Of a stretch of 39,741 nucleotides of DNA, positions 25,079 through 33,185 are shown piece by piece. Below the pieces are notes generated by a model. It worked only from the letters and a program-made list of their open reading frames with translations. It was not told where the DNA came from and searched no databases. The translations under genes were made by a program, and so were the position numbers. Each line of letters opens with the position of its first letter. Within the stretch, counting starts at the first letter, position 1. The stretch covers positions 2,257,104-2,296,844 of the forward strand of contig CP070661.1 of the NCBI GenBank assembly GCA_020355165.1, given 5' to 3'. The stretch comes from Burkholderiales bacterium. GTDB taxonomy: Bacteria; Pseudomonadota; Gammaproteobacteria; Burkholderiales; Burkholderiaceae_F.

Positions 25079-27736
25079 TTGCGTCGACTGCCTCCCGGTC
25101 CGAATGTCGGCACCCAGCTGCGGGCGCGGCGCCTGCGGCAGGCGCGCGAGCAGGCCCGGACGACCGATCCGACGGGGGCCGATGGCGCAGCAGGCGACCA
25201 GGCGCGCAGGCGGCCGACCGCTGCCAGCCAGCTTGCGCTGCCGAGCGCCGAGAGCTGGTTCGCCGCGCAGGGCATCCAGCCGTTCGCCTTCCAGCGCGAA
25301 GTCTGGGCACACGTCGAGGCCGGCCGTTGCGGTTTGCTGCATGCGACCACCGGTGCCGGCAAGACCTACGCGGTGTACTTCGGCCTGCTGCAGCGGGCGC
25401 TCGCCGGCGAGGTCGCCGGCGGTGGCCTGCGGCTGCTGTGGATCACGCCGATGCGCGCGCTGGCGGCCGACACCGCCCGCGCGCTCGAGGCGCCGCTGGC
25501 GGATCTCGGTCTGCCGTGGCGGGTCGGCGCGCGCACCGGCGACACGGCGGCGGCCGAGCGGGCGCGCCAGGGCCGGCAGCTGCCGGAGGTGCTGGTCACT
25601 ACGCCGGAGAGCCTGTCGCTGCTGCTGGCCCGCGCCGACAGCCGTCAGCTGCTGGCGCAACTGACGCTGACGGTAGTCGACGAGTGGCACGAACTGCTGG
25701 GCAGCAAGCGCGGCGTGCAGGTGCAGCTGGCGCTCGCCCGGCTGCGCCGCCTGGCGCCGGAACTGGCCGTGTGGGGCTTGAGCGCAACGCTCGGCAACCT
25801 CGACGAGGCGATGCAGGCGCTGCTCAATCGCGCCGACGGCGTGCTGGTGCAGGGGCGGACCGACAAGAAGCTGGTGATAGACACGCTGCTGCCCGACGAT
25901 CCCGGCCGCTTTCCCTGGGGCGGCCACCTCGGCATCCGCATGCTCGAGCCGGTGCTGCGCGAGATCGGCGAGGCGGCAACGACGCTGGTGTTCACCAACA
26001 CCCGCTCGCAGGCCGAGATCTGGTACCAGGCAATCCTGCAGGCGCGGCCGCAGTGGGCAGGCCTGATCGCCCTGCACCACGGTTCACTCGATCGCGAGGT
26101 GCGCGACTGGGTCGAAGCGGGCCTGAAGCGCGGCCGCCTGAAGGCGGTGGTCGCCACCAGCAGCCTCGACCTCGGCGTCGACTTCCTGCCGGTGGAGCGC
26201 GTGCTGCAGATCGGCAGCGCCAAGGGCGTGGCCCGCCTGCTGCAGCGCGCCGGCCGCAGCGGCCACGCGCCCGGGCGGGTGTCGCGGGCGACCCTGGTGC
26301 CGACCAATGCGCTCGAGCTGATCGAGGGCTGCGCTGCCCGCCAGGCGGCCGCCGGCGGTCGCGTCGAGGCGCGAACTGCGCCGGTCAAGCCGCTCGACGT
26401 CCTGGTGCAGCACGTGGTGACCGTGGCGCTCGGCACCGGCTTCGTGCCCGACGAACTGCTGGCCGAGGTCCGCGACACCGCCAGCTTCGCCGGACTGACC
26501 GAGCCGGAGTGGCAGTGGGTGCTCGACTTCGCCGGTCGCGGCGGCGAGTCGCTGCAGGCCTATCCGGAGTACCGGCGTATCGCGCCCGCGGCCGACGGCG
26601 TCTACCGCGTGCCCGATGCACAGGTGGCGAGGCGGCACCGGATGTCGGTCGGCACGATCGTCGCCGATGCCTCGATGCTGGTGCGCTACGGCAACGGCGG
26701 CAGGCTCGGTCACATCGAGGAGAGCTTCATCGCCCGGCTGCGCAGGGGCGACGTCTTTACCTTCGCCGGCCGGCGCCTCGAACTGGTCCGCGTGCACGAG
26801 ATGACCGCCTTCGTGCGGCCGGCCAGCGGCCGGCGCGGCACGGTGCCGCGCTGGGCCGGCACCAAGATGCCGCTGTCGAGCGAGCTGGCCGAGGCGGTGC
26901 TGGCGCAGCTGGAGCAGGCGGCCGCCGGCCGCTTCGACACCCCGGAGCTGAAGCTGACGCGGCCGCTGCTCGAGCTGCAGGCGCGCTGGTCGGCACTGCC
27001 GGCCCGCGACGGCCTGCTGGTCGAGTCGCTTCGACAGGGCGACGGGCGCAGCCTGTTCGTCTACCCGTTTGCCGGGCGCCACGCCAATCTCGGCCTGGCC
27101 TCGCTGCTCGCCTATCGCGTCGGCCAGCGGCAGCCGGCGACCTTCTCGATCGCCGTGAACGACTACGGCTTCGAGCTGCTGGCGCCGGAGGACATCGACT
27201 GGCGCCGCCTGTGGGCGGACGCCGCCGGCGAGGACGGCCTGCTGCGCGAGGCCGGCCTGCTCGACGACGTGCTGGCGAGCCTGAACGCCGGCGAACTGGC
27301 GCAGCGGCGGTTCCGCGAGATCGCGCGGGTCTCCGGCCTCGTCTTCCAGGGCTACCCCGGCCAGCCGAAGTCGACCCGCCAGCTGCAGGCCTCGAGCCAG
27401 CTCTTCTACGAGGTCTTTCGCCGCCATGACGCCGGCAACCTGCTGCTGACCCAGGCCGAGCGCGAGGTGCTCGAGCAGGAACTGGACCTGGGCCGGCTGC
27501 GCTCGGCGCTGGCGCGGATGCGGGCGATGCGGATCACCTATCGCCACCTGCAGCAGCCGACGCCGTTCGCCTTCCCGCTGCTGGTCGAGCGGCTGCGCGA
27601 GCAGGTCAGCACCGAGGCGCTTGCCGACCGGATCGCACGCATGGTGGCCGAGCTCGAGCGTCACGCCTCGGCGGCGCCGAGCGTCGACGACCGCGATCCG
27701 GGCCGCCACAACTGGCACAAGATATCGACCGGGTAG
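25079..27736 (+). CDS. Lhr-like (ligase-associated type) DEXH-box helicase
   Basis: This SF2 helicase of ~885 residues has Walker A TGAGKT (91-96), DEWH box (201-204), SAT motif (235-237) and the motif VI segment [12 protein letters not shown] long C-terminal Lhr-type domain with [16 protein letters not shown] follows. The family links to a DNA ligase and exonuclease in a DNA damage response; neither partner is adjacent. No in-frame ATG or GTG exists between the stop-free upstream region over the aldolase gene and the helicase core. The best start is TTG at 25079, without a clear ribosome site, so the N-terminus is provisional. It diverges from the aldolase/phosphatase gene. Confidence 0.85.
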   Translation: MRRLPPGPNVGTQLRARRLRQAREQARTTDPTGADGAAGDQARRRPTAASQLALPSAESWFAAQGIQPFAFQREVWAHVEAGRCGLLHATTGAGKTYAVYFGLLQRALAGEVAGGGLRLLWITPMRALAADTARALEAPLADLGLPWRVGARTGDTAAAERARQGRQLPEVLVTTPESLSLLLARADSRQLLAQLTLTVVDEWHELLGSKRGVQVQLALARLRRLAPELAVWGLSATLGNLDEAMQALLNRADGVLVQGRTDKKLVIDTLLPDDPGRFPWGGHLGIRMLEPVLREIGEAATTLVFTNTRSQAEIWYQAILQARPQWAGLIALHHGSLDREVRDWVEAGLKRGRLKAVVATSSLDLGVDFLPVERVLQIGSAKGVARLLQRAGRSGHAPGRVSRATLVPTNALELIEGCAARQAAAGGRVEARTAPVKPLDVLVQHVVTVALGTGFVPDELLAEVRDTASFAGLTEPEWQWVLDFAGRGGESLQAYPEYRRIAPAADGVYRVPDAQVARRHRMSVGTIVADASMLVRYGNGGRLGHIEESFIARLRRGDVFTFAGRRLELVRVHEMTAFVRPASGRRGTVPRWAGTKMPLSSELAEAVLAQLEQAAAGRFDTPELKLTRPLLELQARWSALPARDGLLVESLRQGDGRSLFVYPFAGRHANLGLASLLAYRVGQRQPATFSIAVNDYGFELLAPEDIDWRRLWADAAGEDGLLREAGLLDDVLASLNAGELAQRRFREIARVSGLVFQGYPGQPKSTRQLQASSQLFYEVFRRHDAGNLLLTQAEREVLEQELDLGRLRSALARMRAMRITYRHLQQPTPFAFPLLVERLREQVSTEALADRIARMVAELERHASAAPSVDDRDPGRHNWHKISTG

Positions 27737-27982
27737 CCGTTGTGAAAACTACATCTTGTAGGGCCAGGATCGCGGCAGCGGAACGTCGCCACCGTCGCGG
27801 CGGCGGTTTTCCCTCTGAAAGTCGTTGTGTCGGCGTTGAGAAAGCGCACTTTCCCCTCTGAAAACGCTTGCGCTCAGAGGGAAATCGCTTTAGCTTCCGC
27901 GTCACGCAACGAGAGCGCTCTTGAGGCAGGACCAGTCGAGAACGCTGTCGCTGTGGTTCGCTAACCCCTACAGGAGATCTTG
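27737..27982 (+). promoter_or_regulatory. Leader/promoter region of the SWIB gene with repeated CCCTCTGAAA elements
   Basis: No gene is seen in this 246-base stretch, which is less GC-rich than its surroundings. CTACATCTTGTAG (27749-27761) is a 5-base-arm dyad. CCCTCTGAAA occurs at 27811-27820 and 27854-27863, and its inverse TCAGAGGGAAA at 27874-27884. The last two can fold into a stem with a 12-base loop. Multiple copies ahead of one gene suggest regulator binding or an mRNA hairpin. Confidence 0.5.
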
Positions 27983-28396
27983 ATGGCAACCAAGAAGGCG
28001 AAGAAGGCGGTGAAGAAAGCGGCGGCCAAGAAGACCGTGAAGAAGGCGGTCGCCAAGAAGGCGGTGAAGAAGGCAGCCGCCAAGAAGACCGTGAAGAAGG
28101 CGGCGAAGAAGGCCGCCGTCAAGAAGGTCGCCAAGAAGAAGGCAGCGCGCAAGCCGAATCCGGCGTTCATGGCGCCGAAGACCCCGTCGGGCCCGCTCGC
28201 CGCGATCATCGGCTCCACCGCGCGGCCGCGCACCCAGGTGACGAGCGACATCTGGGCGTACATCAAGAAGAACAAGCTGCAGGACGCCGTCAACAGGCGC
28301 ATGATCAACGCCGACGAGAAGCTGAAGGAACTGTTCGGCAAGGCCAAGGCCGACATGTTCGAGCTGACCAAGATGGTCAACAAGTACCTCAAGTAG
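27983..28396 (+). CDS. SWIB/MDM2-domain protein with histone H1-like Lys/Ala tail
   Basis: This 137-residue protein has two parts. Residues 1-55 are an AKKAVKKA-type Lys/Ala repeat like the tails of bacterial histone H1-like proteins. Residues ~65-137 form a SWIB domain (PLAAIIGSTARPRTQV, IWAYIKKNKLQD, MVNKYLK). SWIB domains are shared with eukaryotic chromatin factors and Chlamydia; betaproteobacterial copies exist. DNA or nucleoid binding is likely from charge, but unproven. AGGAG sits 6 bases before the ATG. The coding DNA of the tail is repetitive and prone to repeat-number change. Confidence 0.9.
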   Translation: MATKKAKKAVKKAAAKKTVKKAVAKKAVKKAAAKKTVKKAAKKAAVKKVAKKKAARKPNPAFMAPKTPSGPLAAIIGSTARPRTQVTSDIWAYIKKNKLQDAVNRRMINADEKLKELFGKAKADMFELTKMVNKYLK

Positions 28397-28414
28397 TCGG
28401 CGCCTGCGCCAGAG

Positions 28415-28443
28415 AAAAAGGCCCGCGCTGCGGGCCTTTTTTT
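28415..28443. terminator. Bidirectional intrinsic terminator
   Basis: GGCCCGC/GCGGGCC arms with a 3-base loop are flanked by AAAAA and seven T. It ends the SWIB transcript on the plus strand and can also end the PRPP synthetase operon on the minus strand, whose stop lies at 28459. Confidence 0.9.
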
Positions 28444-28458
28444 CGTTGCCCGGCCGCT

Positions 28459-29328
28459 TCAGGCCGGCCGCAGGGCATCGGCGATCAGCGGCACCACCGA
28501 CAGCGCATTGCTCTCGTGCGGCACCGTGTCGGTGCTCCAGAACTCGCCGATGCCGGCCGCCTTCAGCGTTGCCCCGGCATCGGCCGCCAGCACCGCGTGG
28601 GTGACCACCGCGTCGACACGGGCGGCGCCGGCAGCGAGCAGGGCGCGGGCGGCAGCGGCCAGCGTGTGGCCGCTGCTGGCCACGTCGTCGACCAGCACGA
28701 TCTCGCGCCCCTTGACCGGCTCGGCCGGCAGTTCGACGTCGACGTCGCTGTCGCCGTGCCGGGTCTTGCGGCACACGGTCCACGGCAGGCCGTTGAAGGT
28801 GGCCGCCACGTGCACCCACTGGGCCGACTCCGCGTCCGGGCCGACCAGCATCGGCTGGCGGCCGCGCATGGCGACGAAGTGTCCGATCAGCGGCGCCGCC
28901 GACAGCGCCACTGCGCGCGCCAGCGGCACCGCCTCGGTGAGCGTGGCCACGCGGTGCAGGTGCGGGTCGACCGTGACCACGGCATCGAACAGGTCGGCCA
29001 GCAGGCGGCCGATCACTTTCTGGCTGACCACCTCGCCCGGCACGAAGGCGCTGTCCTGCCGCATGTAGGCGAGGTAGGGCGCGATCAAGGTGACATCGTG
29101 TGCACCCAGCTGCCGCGCCGCCCGGGCGGCGAGGATCAGTTCGACCAGCTTCTCGTTGGGGGCGTGCAGCGAGCGCAGGATGCGGACCTCGGCGCCGAGC
29201 TTCGGCGGCAGGGTCAGCTTCAGCTCGCCGTCGGGAAAGCGGTGGCGGGCGATGCGCTGCACCGGCAGCCCGGAAGCGAGCCCCAGCGCGCGGGCAAATC
29301 CGACCTCGTCGTCAAAGCACAGGATCAT
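28459..29328 (-). CDS. Ribose-phosphate pyrophosphokinase (archaeal-like PRPP synthetase)
   Basis: This 289-residue protein has PRPP synthetase landmarks: HRFPDGELKL, PYLAYMRQDSAFVPGE (closer to archaeal than E. coli Prs), VDPHLHR, flexible-loop KTRHGD and the PRPP-binding loop VDDVASSGHTL. It should transfer diphosphate from ATP to ribose 5-phosphate. It is shorter than Prs (~315), so it is likely a second, non-housekeeping enzyme. Its ATG overlaps the preceding phosphorylase stop by one base (TGATG), so the two are translationally coupled. A role in salvaging sugar phosphate released by the phosphorylase is inferred. Confidence 0.85.
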   Translation of the reverse strand: MILCFDDEVGFARALGLASGLPVQRIARHRFPDGELKLTLPPKLGAEVRILRSLHAPNEKLVELILAARAARQLGAHDVTLIAPYLAYMRQDSAFVPGEVVSQKVIGRLLADLFDAVVTVDPHLHRVATLTEAVPLARAVALSAAPLIGHFVAMRGRQPMLVGPDAESAQWVHVAATFNGLPWTVCRKTRHGDSDVDVELPAEPVKGREIVLVDDVASSGHTLAAAARALLAAGAARVDAVVTHAVLAADAGATLKAAGIGEFWSTDTVPHESNALSVVPLIADALRPA

Positions 29329-30956
29329 CAGAACTCCGGCGCGAATTCGCTCGCTGCTTCGGCCTCCGGCTCCTGGCCGACCCGAAAGCCGCTGGCCCGG
29401 GTGGCGACCTCGCGGGCGAACTGCAGTTCGGCCATGGTGTCGGCGTAGATCCGGTACAGCGGCTCGCCGCAGGCTACCGGATCGCCGATCTTGCGCAACA
29501 GGTCGACGCCGGCGCCCGCCGCGTTCGGCGCACCCGCCAGCCGCGCGATGCGCGACAGTCGCTCGCAGTCGATCGCCGTGACCACGCCGGCTTCACCGGC
29601 GGTCACCTCGTGCGTCATCGCCGCCAGCGGCGGGTTGCGCCAGTCGAATTCGCGGGCGCCCTGGGCGGCGATGATCGCCGCCATCGTCAGCCGCGCGCGG
29701 CCGGAGTCGAGGATGTCGCGCGCCAGCGCGAAGCCGTCGCCGCCGCGCAGGTCGGGATCGAACTCGAGCACGCGGCCGGCCAGGCGCAGCGCCTTGTTGC
29801 GCAGGTCGGCCGGCGCGTCGGCTTCGCCGTGCAGCACCTGCATCACGTCGCGCGCCTCCAGCCGCGGGCCGATGCCGCGGCCGACCGGCTGCCGGCCGTC
29901 GGTGATCACCACGTCGAGGGTCATGCCGACGTGGCGGGCGACGTACTCGAACAGCTTCTTCAGCCGCTGCGCCTGCACCATCGAGCGCACCTTGGCGGTC
30001 GGCCCGAGCGGGATGTCGAGCACCAGGTGGGTGGAGCCGGCGGCGATCTTCTTGCTCAGGATCGAGGCGACCAGCTGGCCCGGCGCGTCGATCGACAGCG
30101 GCCGCTCGACCGAGATCAGCACGTCGTCGGCCGGCGACAGGGCGGCCCGGCCGCCCCAGGCGAGGCAGCCGTGGTGCTCGCGGACGATCTCGCGCAGCCG
30201 CTCGAACGGCAGCTCGACCTCGGCCAGGACATCCATGGTGTCGGCGGTGCCGGCCGGCGAGGTGATGGCGCGGCTGGAGGTCTTCGGGATCAGCATCCCG
30301 TGCGCGGCGACGATCGGCACGATCAGCATCGAGGTGCGGTTTCCGGGGATGCCGCCGATGCAGTGCTTGTCGACCACCGGATGCTGCTGCGGCCAGGCAA
30401 GGCGCTGGCCGACGTCGACCATCGCCTGCGTCAGGTACAGCACCTCGTCGCGGTCCAGCGCGAACTGGTCGGTGGCGACCACGAACGCGGCCAGCTCGAT
30501 CTTCGAGTAGCGGTGCGCGGCGATGTCGCGCACGATCGCCGCGAACTCCTCGGCCGCCAGGCGCTCGCCGCCGATCTTGCGCTTCAGCGCCCACATCGAC
30601 GGCGGCGGCTCGGCGTGGCGCACCGTCAGCGGCGCGCCGTCGGCCACCGCCAGCTGGGTCCAGGTCTCCTCGGACAGCCCCAGCTCGCACTCGCCGAGCA
30701 GCCGCTGGTCGTCGACCACGTTAAGCACGGCGAGAATCGTGCGGCCGCCGGCCGTCACCTCGACTTTGGCAAGGGCCTGGAAGCCCTCGGCGCGCACCAC
30801 CGGGCAGTCGCGGCGCAGGTACACGACGTTCTCGCGGTAGGTGTCGATGCCGATCCGGCGGGCCTGCAGATTCGGCGCCGGTCCGGCGGCGGATGCGTTC
30901 GGGGCTGACACGACGGGGTGGCGGCGATCGTCGGCGAGGGGCATGCCGGCAGGCAT
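29328..30956 (-). CDS. AMP/thymidine phosphorylase family protein (archaeal-type DeoA)
   Basis: At 542 residues it is ~100 longer than E. coli DeoA because of an N-terminal domain (~30-115), as in archaeal AMP phosphorylase and the related bacterial long-form thymidine phosphorylases. The core has [32 protein letters not shown] and [11 protein letters not shown], which bind phosphate and nucleoside, and a C-terminal domain ending near QFAREV. It cleaves a nucleoside or NMP with phosphate; sequence inspection cannot choose between thymidine and AMP. An alternative ATG at 30944 is possible. It lies 47 bases after the beta-CASP gene and directly before the PRPP synthetase. Confidence 0.88.
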   Translation of the reverse strand: MPAGMPLADDRRHPVVSAPNASAAGPAPNLQARRIGIDTYRENVVYLRRDCPVVRAEGFQALAKVEVTAGGRTILAVLNVVDDQRLLGECELGLSEETWTQLAVADGAPLTVRHAEPPPSMWALKRKIGGERLAAEEFAAIVRDIAAHRYSKIELAAFVVATDQFALDRDEVLYLTQAMVDVGQRLAWPQQHPVVDKHCIGGIPGNRTSMLIVPIVAAHGMLIPKTSSRAITSPAGTADTMDVLAEVELPFERLREIVREHHGCLAWGGRAALSPADDVLISVERPLSIDAPGQLVASILSKKIAAGSTHLVLDIPLGPTAKVRSMVQAQRLKKLFEYVARHVGMTLDVVITDGRQPVGRGIGPRLEARDVMQVLHGEADAPADLRNKALRLAGRVLEFDPDLRGGDGFALARDILDSGRARLTMAAIIAAQGAREFDWRNPPLAAMTHEVTAGEAGVVTAIDCERLSRIARLAGAPNAAGAGVDLLRKIGDPVACGEPLYRIYADTMAELQFAREVATRASGFRVGQEPEAEAASEFAPEF

Positions 30957-31003
30957 GCGGGCGCGCCTACTTTACAAGGGCTGCGGTCGGCCGGCGGCCG
31001 CCG

Positions 31004-32398
31004 TCAGGCCTCATATTCGGTCTCCGGCTCGGCAATCGTCGCCGACCACTTCAGCTCGCGGGCCAGCCGGGCGCTCAGGGTGTGCGCCGCCAGCGGCTCG
31101 CCGTGGTTGATCAGGACCTTGCGCGGCTTGCGCGGCGCCGCGCGCAGCCACTGCATCAGCGAGTCCTGGCCGGCGTGCGCCGACAGGCCGCCGAGGGTGT
31201 GCACGCTGGCGTTGACCGCGACCTGGTCGCCGAACAGCGGCACGCTGCGCGCGCCGTCGACGATGCGCCGGCCCAGCGTGCCCGCCGCCTGGAAGCCGGT
31301 GAACAGGACCGCGCATTCACGGCGCGGCAGGTTGTGGCGCAGGTGATGGCGGACGCGGCCGGCATCGCACATGCCGCTGGCGGCGATGACCACGGCGCCG
31401 CTGCGGATCGAATTCAGGAACATCGAGTCCTCGACGCTCTCGGTGTAGCGCAGGGTGAACGGCAGCTTGCGCGCGCGCTCGGCGCGGTGAAACTCGGCCG
31501 CCTCCTCGTCGACCGCGTCGAGGTGGGCGAAGGTCGCTTCCGCGGCCTGCTGCGCCAGCGGCGAATCGACGAACACCAGCGGCACGCGGATGCGGCCGGC
31601 CTTGGCCAGTCGGTACAGCAGCACGATGAATTCCTGCGTCCGGCCGAGCGCGAACGCCGGCACGATCACGTTGCCGCGCCGCTCGACCAGCACCTCGTGC
31701 AGCACCTCGACCAGCTCGGTCTCGGTGTCCTGCAGCGAGCGGTGATTGCGGTCGCCGTAGGTCGACTCGACGACCAGGACGTCGGCTGCCGGCGGCGGGT
31801 CGCGGTCGCGCACCAGCAGCGCCGAGTCCTCGCCGAGGTCGCCCGAGGCGACCAGCGTGCGGCGCCGGCCGCCGTCGGCGAGGCGGACCTCGGCCGACGC
31901 GGCGCCGACGATGTGGCCGGCGTTGTGCAGGCGCACCGCCACCTGCGGGTGCGGCCGGAACTCGACCCCGTAGGGCACGGCGTGCAGCCGCGTGGCCAGG
32001 CGCCGCACGTCGTCGGCGGTGTAAAGCGGCGTCTCGGTGGCCGAGGCGCGGCCGCGTCTGCCGCGCGCGGCGCTGCGCGACTGGACGAAGGCGCTGTCGG
32101 CCAGCATCACCGGCACCAGGTCGGCGGTCGGCTTGGTGCAGTAGATCGACGGCAGGCCGCTGCCGTGGCGCGGCCAGGCAAAGCGCGGCAGCAGGCCGCA
32201 GTGGTCGATGTGCGCGTGCGTGAGCAGCACGAAGTCGATCGGGCCGATCTCGCGCGCATAGGCACGCCGGTTCTTCGCTGCCGCGTCGCGGCCGCCCTGG
32301 AACATGCCGCAGTCGACCAGGAAGCGCACGCCGTCGGACTCGACCAGCAGGCACGAGCCGGTCACTTCGCCGGCTGCACCGAGGAACCTCAGCTTCAT
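31004..32398 (-). CDS. Beta-CASP metallo-beta-lactamase-fold hydrolase (CPSF/RNase-like)
   Basis: This 464-residue protein has MBL motif THAHIDHCG (His61, His63, Asp65, His66), later ligands in HNAGHIVGA and SGDLGED, then a beta-CASP insert with VPAFALGRTQEF and DSPLAQQ. GGLSAHAGQ near the C-terminus provides the late histidine. Beta-CASP proteins of this length are mostly RNA endo- or exonucleases. It is the first gene of the minus-strand operon with the phosphorylase and PRPP synthetase, so RNA breakdown feeding nucleotide salvage is plausible but unproven. Confidence 0.88.
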   Translation of the reverse strand: MKLRFLGAAGEVTGSCLLVESDGVRFLVDCGMFQGGRDAAAKNRRAYAREIGPIDFVLLTHAHIDHCGLLPRFAWPRHGSGLPSIYCTKPTADLVPVMLADSAFVQSRSAARGRRGRASATETPLYTADDVRRLATRLHAVPYGVEFRPHPQVAVRLHNAGHIVGAASAEVRLADGGRRRTLVASGDLGEDSALLVRDRDPPPAADVLVVESTYGDRNHRSLQDTETELVEVLHEVLVERRGNVIVPAFALGRTQEFIVLLYRLAKAGRIRVPLVFVDSPLAQQAAEATFAHLDAVDEEAAEFHRAERARKLPFTLRYTESVEDSMFLNSIRSGAVVIAASGMCDAGRVRHHLRHNLPRRECAVLFTGFQAAGTLGRRIVDGARSVPLFGDQVAVNASVHTLGGLSAHAGQDSLMQWLRAAPRKPRKVLINHGEPLAAHTLSARLARELKWSATIAEPETEYEA

Positions 32399-32508
32399 CG
32401 GAAAGTCGCGGTTAAGAAGCGGGCGGCTGCTGCGCGCCCGCCGTCACCTCCAGTGCGATCCGAGACGAAACGTATCATCCGGGCACCGGGATGCCCTTGA
32501 GGTCGGAC
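32399..32508. promoter_or_regulatory. Divergent intergenic region (beta-CASP operon / lipoprotein)
   Basis: These 110 bases separate two divergent starts and must carry both promoters. No strong consensus boxes or dyad were seen. GAGG precedes the lipoprotein ATG by 6 bases. Confidence 0.35.
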
Positions 32509-33144
32509 ATGTCTGCTGCACTGCTCAGACGCCATTCGCGGTGGTCGTTGCTGCTGGCCCTGCTGCTCACCGCGTGCGCCGCGACCACGGTCGACGGCAC
32601 CTGGACGCGGCCCGAGGCGGCCGGACAGCGCATCGAAGGACCGCTGCTGGTCGTCGGCGTGGCACGCGACGAGACGGTGCGCCGGATCTACGAGGACGAC
32701 ATGGTCGCCAAGCTGGCGGCGCGCGGCATCAGGGCGGTCCGCAGCTACGAGCAGGTGCCGGGTTCGCTCGACGGCCAGGGGTCGGAGCGGTTGCTGCAGG
32801 CGGCGCGCTCGGCCTCGGCGCGCTACCTGCTGTCGACCGCGGTGATCGGCGTCGGTGTCGAGCAGACCGTGACCACCGAGCCGTGGGCCTATCCGGGCTT
32901 CGCTGGCTACCGCGGCTGGTACGGCGCCTACTGGGGCATGTCGTGGCCGGCATACACGCAGGTCCGCACCTACCCCGTCTACATCGCGCAGACGGCGCTG
33001 GTGCGCGCCGACACCGATCGCGTCGAGTGGGTCGCCCGCACCCGCACCACCGACCCGGGCAACGTCGAGCGCGAGACGCGCGCGTTCGTCGACGTGATCC
33101 TGGACGCGCTGGCAGACGACGGACTGCTGGCCGCGGCGAAGTGA
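32509..33144 (+). CDS. Predicted lipoprotein with aromatic-rich segment
   Basis: This 211-residue protein has a lipobox LLTAC (Cys23). The mature part resembles small periplasmic lipoproteins that contain a nucleotide-like beta/alpha region (LLVVGVARDETVRRIYEDDM). A Tyr/Trp/Gly-rich loop (~125-155: WAYPGFAGYRGWYGAYWGMS) precedes a terminal helix ILDALADDGLL. The start at 32509 is chosen for its ribosome site over an ATG at 32491. Function is unknown. It is followed by the radical SAM gene after 41 bases, with possible co-transcription. Confidence 0.78.
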   Translation: MSAALLRRHSRWSLLLALLLTACAATTVDGTWTRPEAAGQRIEGPLLVVGVARDETVRRIYEDDMVAKLAARGIRAVRSYEQVPGSLDGQGSERLLQAARSASARYLLSTAVIGVGVEQTVTTEPWAYPGFAGYRGWYGAYWGMSWPAYTQVRTYPVYIAQTALVRADTDRVEWVARTRTTDPGNVERETRAFVDVILDALADDGLLAAAK

Positions 33145-33185
33145 ACCGCCGGCACAGCGCCTGAGTCCCGCGGCGCGCGGTCCGC

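Noticed and set aside
26084..27718. 544-residue frame opposite the helicase
   Set aside because: Helicase motifs are on the plus strand; the minus frame is a shadow.
27992..28150. Tandem DNA repeat array or microsatellite
   Set aside because: The repetition is coding sequence for the Lys/Ala tail of the SWIB protein.
29100..30908. 602-residue plus-strand frame opposite the phosphorylase gene
   Set aside because: Arg/His/Gln-rich shadow with no domain; the phosphorylase motifs are on the minus strand.
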